Shown one piece after another: positions 5,049 through 8,614 of a DNA stretch of 8,614 bases. This stretch comes from Dehalococcoidia bacterium (GTDB lineage: Bacteria; Chloroflexota; Dehalococcoidia; JAENJB01). The translations under genes and the position numbers were made by a program. Location: assembly GCA_030690705.1 (NCBI GenBank), contig JAUYGE010000104.1, forward strand, positions 1 through 8,614. Direction: 5' to 3'. Under the pieces are notes generated by a model. The model did no database searches. It saw only the letters and a program-made list of their open reading frames with translations, and had not been told where the DNA came from. The number at the start of each line of letters is the position of its first letter. Positions within the stretch are counted from its first letter, which is position 1.

Positions 5049-6701
5049 ATGGAGCCGCAAGTCAGAACACAGACACCAACACAGAGCACCGGCATGCAGT
5101 CGCTGACGAGACGGGAAGTAGTCGTCACCTTCATCGGGGTGATGCTCGCCATGTTCCTGGCCTCGCTGGATCAGACGGTGGTGGGCACGGCCATGCCCCG
5201 GATTATCGCCGACCTGGGCGGCTTCAGCCATTACACCTGGGTGACCACAGCCTACATTATCACCTCGGCGGTTACCGTCCCCATCACCGGCAAGCTGACC
5301 GACATGTACGGGCGCAAGTACTTCTATGTCGCCGGCCTGGGAATCTTTATCCTGGCCTCTTTCCTCAACGGCATCAGCAGCACCATGACGCAGCTGATAG
5401 TGTTCCGCGGCCTTCAGGGCATGGGCGCCGGCGTCATCATGGCCAATGCCTTCACCGTCATCGGCGACCTCTTCCCGCCGGCCGAACGCGGCAAGTACCA
5501 GGGCATGATGACCGGAGTGTTCGGGCTTTCCTCCATCATCGGGCCCGCCCTAGGAGGGTACATCACCCATAACTACTCCTGGAACTGGATCTTCTTCGTG
5601 AATATTCCGCTGGGCCTCATCATCATAGCCCTGTTCATACTTTTCTTTCCCCATCTGCGACCGGACCACCACAAACACAGTGTGGACTATCCGGGCGTGG
5701 CACTGCTTGTGTTGACCGTGGTGCCCATCATGCTGGGGCTGTCCTGGGCAGGCGTGCAGTTTCCCTGGCTTTCCCCACCGATTCTCGGCCTGTTCCTCTT
5801 CTCCGCTGTAATAGGGCTGCTCTTCATCCTGGTCGAAAGCCGGGCCAGGGAACCCATCATTCCGCTGTCTCTGTTCAAGAACCGTATCGTGGCTGTTTCG
5901 GAGATGGTGATTTTCCTGTCCAGCTGCGGCATGTTCGCCACCATAATCTTCATCCCACTCTTCTTCCAGGGAGTGCTGGGAGTCTCGGCGGTCACCAGCG
6001 GCAACCTGATGATACCGATGATGCTGGGCGTGGTGGCGGGCAGCGCCATTTCCGGTCAGGTGCTGTCCCGCGCGGGAGGCCACTACCGCATCCAGGGGGC
6101 CATCGGCCTGGCCATTTCGGGCCTGGGGCTGGCGATGCTCTCCGGCATGAACGCCGGGACCACCCTTTTTCAGGCAACCGTGAACCTGGTGGTGACCGGC
6201 TTCGGGCTGGGCGTCATCATGCCCCTTTACACCATAGCGGTGCAGAATGCCGTCCCGTACCACCAGCTCGGGGTAGCCACCTCCTCAGCCGCCTTCTTCC
6301 GCTCCCTCGGCGGCTCGGTGGGGCTGGCTGTCTTTGGCTCAGCAATGAACAACCGGTTTGCCGCAGAGTTCCTCAGCCGGATACCGCCGGTCATCAAAGC
6401 CGCCGTTCCTCCGGAGCGACTGGCCTCTCTGGCCCACAACCCGCAGGCCCTGCTCAACCCTGCGGCCCGGGCCCAGCTGGACAGCCTGCTGATGCAGACC
6501 GGGCCGCAGGGGGCAGCCTTATCCGAGCAACTGCTTCAGAGTCTGCGTCAGGCTCTGGCTGTGGCGGTATCCCAGGTCTTCCTGATCGGCATTCTGGTGC
6601 TGGGCGCGGCCTTTGTGGTCAATCTCTTCATCAAGGAAATTCCCCTCCGGAGGCGACGCATTGTCGTGACGCCCCCGGGGAATGAGAAGAACGCGGGCTG
6701 A
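5049..6701 (+). CDS. DHA2-family (EmrB/QacA-type) MFS multidrug efflux transporter, 14 TM
   Basis: This 550-residue integral membrane protein is a proton-driven drug exporter of the major facilitator superfamily. Visible signatures: LDQTVVGTAMPRI in TM1 (40-52, the D1 motif of 14-TM exporters), motif A GKLTDMYGRK (81-90) in the first cytoplasmic loop, motif B RGLQGMGAG (120-128), and the antiporter motif C GVFGLSSIIGPALGG (156-170), followed by WNWIFFVNIPLG (178-189). The length and the hydrophobic segments fit 14 helices; a long polar loop at about 435-495 precedes the last helix, and the C-terminus is basic and cytoplasmic. The substrate cannot be predicted. ATG at 5049 has only a weak GAGAG upstream; ATG at 5094 (residue 16, MQSLTRREVV) is an alternative start. 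It is transcribed alone from the 4952-4981 promoter and converges with the small minus-strand gene after it. No regulator gene of the TetR or MarR class is adjacent. Confidence 0.95.
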   Translation: MEPQVRTQTPTQSTGMQSLTRREVVVTFIGVMLAMFLASLDQTVVGTAMPRIIADLGGFSHYTWVTTAYIITSAVTVPITGKLTDMYGRKYFYVAGLGIFILASFLNGISSTMTQLIVFRGLQGMGAGVIMANAFTVIGDLFPPAERGKYQGMMTGVFGLSSIIGPALGGYITHNYSWNWIFFVNIPLGLIIIALFILFFPHLRPDHHKHSVDYPGVALLVLTVVPIMLGLSWAGVQFPWLSPPILGLFLFSAVIGLLFILVESRAREPIIPLSLFKNRIVAVSEMVIFLSSCGMFATIIFIPLFFQGVLGVSAVTSGNLMIPMMLGVVAGSAISGQVLSRAGGHYRIQGAIGLAISGLGLAMLSGMNAGTTLFQATVNLVVTGFGLGVIMPLYTIAVQNAVPYHQLGVATSSAAFFRSLGGSVGLAVFGSAMNNRFAAEFLSRIPPVIKAAVPPERLASLAHNPQALLNPAARAQLDSLLMQTGPQGAALSEQLLQSLRQALAVAVSQVFLIGILVLGAAFVVNLFIKEIPLRRRRIVVTPPGNEKNAG

Positions 6702-6747
6702 GTGTATTCTCGTGGCAATCCCCCAAGGCAAGGCGGAACCCTCCTGG

Positions 6748-6780
6748 CCGCACCATCATCCACCTCCCTTACCGGTGCGG
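6748..6780. other. Hairpin at the convergent junction of the MFS gene and the 50-codon gene
   Basis: CCGCACC (6748-6754) and GGTGCGG (6774-6780) are perfect complements over a 19-nt loop. The structure covers the stop codon of the small minus-strand gene and lies about 50 nt after the MFS stop. It could act as a processing or termination structure for converging transcripts, but no U-tract follows on either strand. Confidence 0.3.
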
Positions 6781-6908
6781 ATTCTTAGTTCCACCGCCCA
6801 GGGGCCGAGCGCCAGACCGAAGCAGTGACAGCCGGCAGCACTGTCGCCGAAGTCCCAATAAATCCCCAGCAGCCAGCACTCGGGAATGTCAACAACGTAC
6901 AGTCTCAT
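6756..6908 (-). CDS. Small protein of 50 residues, unknown function, divergent from the XRE-ImmA pair
   Basis: I do not recognise a family. The reading MRLYVVDIPECWLLGIYWDF, then GDSAAGCHCFGLALGPWAVE and a short basic tail RIRTGKGGG, is rich in aromatic, Gly and hydrophobic residues and contains three cysteines (C11, C27, C29) and H28. Two weakly hydrophobic stretches (about 4-20 and 26-40) could be strands of a small beta-rich domain; a clear membrane helix is not seen. Support for a real gene is strong for its size: GAGGTGA lies 6-12 nt before ATG 6908, and a near-consensus promoter (7005-7033) points at it with a leader of about 90 nt. A longer in-frame version from 7091 would run through that promoter and is unlikely. 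By position it may be the gene controlled by the neighbouring repressor; this is inference. Confidence 0.6.
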   Translation of the reverse strand: MRLYVVDIPECWLLGIYWDFGDSAAGCHCFGLALGPWAVELRIRTGKGGG

Positions 6909-6984
6909 CAGCTTCACCTCAGCTTCAAGGCTGCCTCTTTCCTTTAACACCGCCGAACAGCGGGCGCGTGTCCTCTTGCGGTCA

Positions 6985-7011
6985 CTATATGTTCCTTTGC
7001 GGACAATATAG
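6985..7011. promoter_or_regulatory. 27-bp imperfect palindrome over the minus promoter, candidate operator
   Basis: CTATATGTTCC (6985-6995) and GGACAATATAG (7001-7011) are complementary at 9 of 11 positions with a 5-nt centre (TTTGC). It covers the -10 box (7005-7010) and the expected start point (about 6998) of the promoter for the 50-codon gene. Dyads of this size and position are classic repressor sites. The divergent XRE protein is the obvious candidate binder; this is inference. Confidence 0.5.
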
Positions 7012-7033
7012 CGCAGTATTACCCATCTGTCAA
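7005..7033 (-). promoter_or_regulatory. Near-consensus sigma-70 promoter for the 50-codon gene
   Basis: On the minus strand TTGACA (7028-7033, 6 of 6) is followed after exactly 17 nt by TATATT (7005-7010, 5 of 6). This is the strongest promoter match in the window. Transcription would start near 6998 toward the small gene at 6908. Confidence 0.7.
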
Positions 7034-7063
7034 TGTTGGATGCGAGTTGTGGCCGATAGATGG
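7023..7063. promoter_or_regulatory. Second inverted repeat between the divergent promoters
   Basis: CCATCTGTC (7023-7031) and GATAGATGG (7055-7063) match as inverted copies at 8 of 9 positions, separated by 23 nt. Arm centres are 32 bp apart, about three helical turns. The left arm overlaps the -35 box of the minus promoter and the right arm lies inside the proposed plus promoter. It may be two half-sites or a second operator; the long spacing makes this weaker than the 6985-7011 dyad. Confidence 0.25.
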
Positions 7064-7075
7064 CTGTGCTAGTAT
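7047..7075 (+). promoter_or_regulatory. Possible promoter of the XRE-ImmA operon, leaderless
   Basis: TTGTGG (7047-7052, 3 of 6) and TAGTAT (7070-7075, 4 of 6) are 17 nt apart. The octamer GCTAGTAT (7068-7075) also occurs at the MFS -10 region (4971-4978). The predicted start point falls at or next to the ATG at 7083, and no Shine-Dalgarno precedes that ATG, so the transcript may be leaderless. The match is weak. Confidence 0.3.
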
Positions 7076-7082
7076 TTCGGAC

Positions 7083-7472
7083 ATGAAGCAAGGCAAGGAT
7101 GCCGACATAGTGCTCTTCCTGAAAGAGCTAATGCGTCGGCGCAAGGTGTTGCCGAGCCAGCTAGCGGCCCATCTGGGTGTCAGCCATGCCACTATCGGTC
7201 GCTGGCTTTCCGGGAAGGATGTCCCCAGCATACGCTCCTGCCAGAGGCTTGCCGAATACAGTGGTGTACCGCTGGACCGAATCCTGGCCATTGTTGGTCA
7301 TTTGCCGAGGGTGGCAGAGGGAGCGCCCGCCGAATGGCCTGAGTTTCGAGAATACGCCCGTCGCAAGTACCCAGCCGAACTCGATGAGGACCTCATTACC
7401 ATGATTGAAGACCTTATCGAGCGGCGAAGAGCCAAGAAATATGACGCAAAAGCCCCAAATGTGGGAAGATGA
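7083..7472 (+). CDS. XRE-family HTH transcriptional regulator (ImmR-like position)
   Basis: The 129-residue protein has a lambda/Cro-type helix-turn-helix at about residues 10-72: PSQLAAHLGVSHATIGRWLSG (24-44) holds helix 2, the turn and the recognition helix, and CQRLAEYSGVPLDRIL (53-68) the following helices. The C-terminal part (81-129), WPEFREYARRKYPAELDEDL and a charged helix IEDLIERRRAKK, probably serves dimerisation or is the target of the protease next door. ATG at 7083 was chosen because the HTH starts soon after it; an in-frame TTG at 7047 adds 12 residues and lies in the presumed promoter. The gene overlaps the ImmA-type protease gene by 32 nt, the usual arrangement of repressor and antirepressor. 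It probably represses the divergent small gene and may control itself. Confidence 0.85.
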   Translation: MKQGKDADIVLFLKELMRRRKVLPSQLAAHLGVSHATIGRWLSGKDVPSIRSCQRLAEYSGVPLDRILAIVGHLPRVAEGAPAEWPEFREYARRKYPAELDEDLITMIEDLIERRRAKKYDAKAPNVGR

Positions 7473-8136
7473 GCTCTGGGGCTATCTGACCACGGGAAAC
7501 GGGACAAGCTGCCCGTTACGTGCTTCCTGCGAGGTGAGGCGGAGCGGCGGGTGGTGTTTTGATGACCACACAGAAGAGATTAGCCAGTCATACAGCGCTA
7601 GCACGTTCGGTGCTGCCGAAGAAAACGTAGTTAAGAGCTATTTCCCGGAGCACTGGGCGCCAGGGCGAATATTCCAGTTAGTGGAACAGCTGGCAACGAA
7701 GTACCTCAGGAAAACCGCACCCACGAGGCTACCGGTGCCGCCGGAGATTATCAAGCGGTTTGAGATCAGGCCTCCGGTGGAAGTCCGCCTGGTGCCACTA
7801 AGGGCCTATCATGGCGCCGTCTGGCGACTTGAGGACTGCTGGGTAATACACATCAACAGCAACGACCCGCACAGCAGGCAAAGACTGACTCTGTTCCATG
7901 AGGTGTTCCATATCCTGGCTCATTCGAAAGCCACGCCCATTTTTAGAAAGCGGGGGATCAGCGAAGGTGTCTTCAACGAGGTGCTGGCTGACCACTTCGC
8001 CGGCTGTATCCTGATGCCTGCGGAGAAGGTCAGGAAGAAGTGGGAAAAGGTCGGTGACGTAAGACGGATGGCGAGAGCCTTTAGTGTTACGGAGCTGGCC
8101 ATGTGGATGAGGTTAAAAGGGCTGGGGCTAATCTAA
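7441..8136 (+). CDS. ImmA/IrrE-family zinc metalloprotease with N-terminal cysteine cluster
   Basis: From ATG 7441 the product has 231 residues. The C-terminal half is an ImmA/IrrE (gluzincin-like) domain: HINSNDPHSRQRLTLFHEVF leads into the zinc motif HEVFH (153-157), with a further H161, and the third ligand region NEVLADHFAGCILMP (179-193, E180) matches the family pattern E..A..FA..LLMP. Known members cut XRE-type repressors (ImmA cuts ImmR in ICEBs1; IrrE cuts DdrO in Deinococcus). The gene overlaps that of an XRE regulator, so this protease probably inactivates it in response to a signal. The N-terminal 45 residues are unusual: CPLRASC at 24-30 and GWCFDDH at 37-43 give C24, C30, C39 and H43, a possible metal or redox site. 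The Shine-Dalgarno is weak and translation is probably coupled; ATG 7459 and TTG 7405 are alternative starts. Confidence 0.88.
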   Translation: MTQKPQMWEDELWGYLTTGNGTSCPLRASCEVRRSGGWCFDDHTEEISQSYSASTFGAAEENVVKSYFPEHWAPGRIFQLVEQLATKYLRKTAPTRLPVPPEIIKRFEIRPPVEVRLVPLRAYHGAVWRLEDCWVIHINSNDPHSRQRLTLFHEVFHILAHSKATPIFRKRGISEGVFNEVLADHFAGCILMPAEKVRKKWEKVGDVRRMARAFSVTELAMWMRLKGLGLI

Positions 8137-8393
8137 GTGAAGCGAGCGGCACGGGCGAACTGCTGAATGCTGCGGTTAGAGACAGCGCCACTACGCGAAA
8201 GGGAGCCACCTCCATTCAGGCAAGAATCCAACGGTTGAGCAGCGCGTGACCGACTATTGCATAGAATACTAATGGCCTTAGCTCTTATCTGCGCCCGTGG
8301 CCATGTCCACGGGATGAGTGGTAGGCAGGATTGTTGGCAAAGATGTCCCCATTTGGTTTTCTATAAACAGATGAAGAAGGAGGCTGAAACATC
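8137..8393. other. Intergenic stretch without a convincing gene; one strong hairpin
   Basis: No reading frame here has coding character. The hairpin CCCGTGG (8294-8300) - CCATGT - CCACGGG (8307-8313) is a perfect 7-bp GC-rich stem but lacks a T-run. TTGGCA (8334-8339) and TATAAA (8362-8367) resemble promoter boxes but are 22 nt apart, so a promoter for the next gene is only possible. A TAGAAT (8262-8267) is also present. Confidence 0.4.
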
Positions 8394-8614
8394 ATGCCCA
8401 ACGGCATCATTGAAGCTGCGAGGAAAGCACGTCAGGAATGGAAGAACCCTCCGGATGAGAGTGCCGGCGACAAACAGGCTGCTGCTGTTACGAAAGCCTG
8501 GCAAGATAGTGTAAGGGATAGATGTTGTCGACTTCAAGACCGCTACGGCATACGAGATGAAAGTCTCTGGCAAGAATCCACACCACGAGTTTTACAAGGA
8601 CATTTTCAAAATCA
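8394..8614 (+). CDS. Probable PD-(D/E)XK restriction-type endonuclease, 5' part, frameshifted
   Basis: ATG 8394 has an excellent Shine-Dalgarno AAGGAGG (8377-8383, 10-nt spacing). The first 41 codons read MPNGIIEAARKARQEWKNPP and on to AVTKAWQDSVR, with normal protein character. Past 8516 this frame stays open to the window end but turns atypical (RDRCCRLQDRYG). The +1 frame from 8518 instead reads IDVVDFKTATAYEMKVSGKN followed by PHHEFYKDIFKI, which looks like the catalytic core of a PD-(D/E)XK nuclease: D46, then E54-M-K56 in the joined numbering. 'YE(x)KVSGKNPHHEFYKDIFK' recalls type II restriction enzymes of a ThaI-like kind, from memory only. The joined protein would be incomplete at the window edge. 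It may be a pseudogene, a sequencing error, or a case of recoding. A partner methyltransferase would have to lie outside the window. Confidence 0.5.
   Translation, partial: MPNGIIEAARKARQEWKNPPDESAGDKQAAAVTKAWQDSVRDRCCRLQDRYGIRDESLWQESTPRVLQGHFQN
8511..8520 (+). other. Apparent frameshift site in the nuclease gene (AAGGGATA)
   Basis: Codons run GTA AGG GAT in the upstream frame. Removing one G of GGG (8515-8517) gives GTA AGG ATA GAT GTT GTC and joins both halves as SVRIDVVDFKT. In the downstream frame a TAA at 8512-8514 blocks reading from further upstream, which confines the shift to about 8512-8520 if the intact downstream frame is used. Confidence 0.5.

Noticed and set aside
5550..6263. 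237-codon open frame on the minus strand
   Set aside because: Antisense to the MFS exporter; its His/Gln/Glu-rich composition is typical of the complement of hydrophobic coding sequence.
6748..6780. Bidirectional rho-independent terminator
   Set aside because: The stem is perfect but the loop is long and there is no T-run on either strand, so only a hairpin is reported.
6756..7091. 111-codon extended version of the small minus-strand gene
   Set aside because: The extension runs across the consensus promoter and operator-like dyad and into the XRE start; the strong Shine-Dalgarno is at the internal ATG 6908.
8331..8367. Promoter TTGGCA/TATAAA for the nuclease gene
   Set aside because: Spacing of 22 nt between the boxes is too long for a standard sigma-70 promoter.
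8257..8514. 85-codon open frame upstream of and overlapping the nuclease start
   Set aside because: Starts at TTG without a ribosome site, has no domain character, and overlaps the better supported ATG 8394; its stop at 8512-8514 is useful only as a limit for the frameshift.
6702..8614. Complete integrative element or prophage
   Set aside because: The ImmR/ImmA-like pair suggests one, but no integrase, excisionase, att site or structural gene is visible in the window.

Overview
The window looks like a chromosomal stretch from a moderately GC-rich bacterium, most likely an environmental or metagenome-derived lineage. The protein style and the abundant short palindromic intergenic repeats (the 'TGTCATTGCGAG...' and 'TTCGACAGGCTCAGGGCGAACGG' families) would fit Chloroflexota/Dehalococcoidia. 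That placement is an inference; no rRNA or marker gene is present to prove it.

Left part (1-4700, all genes on the minus strand). A promoter with a perfect TTGACA -35 box (4634-4662) drives a membrane-anchored, PDZ-less HtrA/DegP-type serine protease (3657-4547). After a 79-bp palindromic repeat comes a tight cluster: a MoxR-type AAA+ ATPase (2460-3476), a DUF58 protein (1499-2485, overlapping moxR by 26 nt) and a membrane-anchored VWA/MIDAS protein (476-1495, 3 nt after the DUF58 stop). Together they form a minimal MoxR-DUF58-VWA module of the Bat/aerotolerance kind, thought to act in chaperoning or cell-envelope stress. Downstream on the same strand, the window ends in the N-terminus of a probable HlyD/RND-type periplasmic adaptor (1-215). 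It is preceded by 11-bp-phased TTAAGA direct repeats that could be a response-regulator site.

Middle (4548-6701). A 500-bp intergenic region is packed with hairpins and repeat copies and holds two outward-facing promoters: minus for htrA, plus for a 14-TM DHA2-type (EmrB/QacA) MFS drug exporter (5049-6701). The exporter promoter has a TATAAT box and carries a 6-bp inverted repeat between and overlapping its core elements.

Right part (6702-8614), the most interesting section. An XRE-family repressor (7083-7472) overlaps an ImmA/IrrE-type HEXXH metalloprotease (7441-8136) with an unusual N-terminal cysteine cluster. Divergent from them is a 50-codon gene (6756-6908, minus) with a strong Shine-Dalgarno sequence and a near-consensus promoter, TTGACA-N17-TATATT. 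A 27-bp imperfect palindrome sits over the -10 box and start point of that promoter. The layout resembles an ImmR/ImmA (ICEBs1-type) repressor-antirepressor switch facing a regulated small gene. Further right, after 257 nt without a convincing gene, begins a probable PD-(D/E)XK restriction-type nuclease. Its two halves lie in different frames and are joined if one G is removed at 8515-8517. This points to an accessory or defence island starting near 6.7 kb and continuing past the window. No integrase, transposase, RNA gene or CRISPR array is visible.
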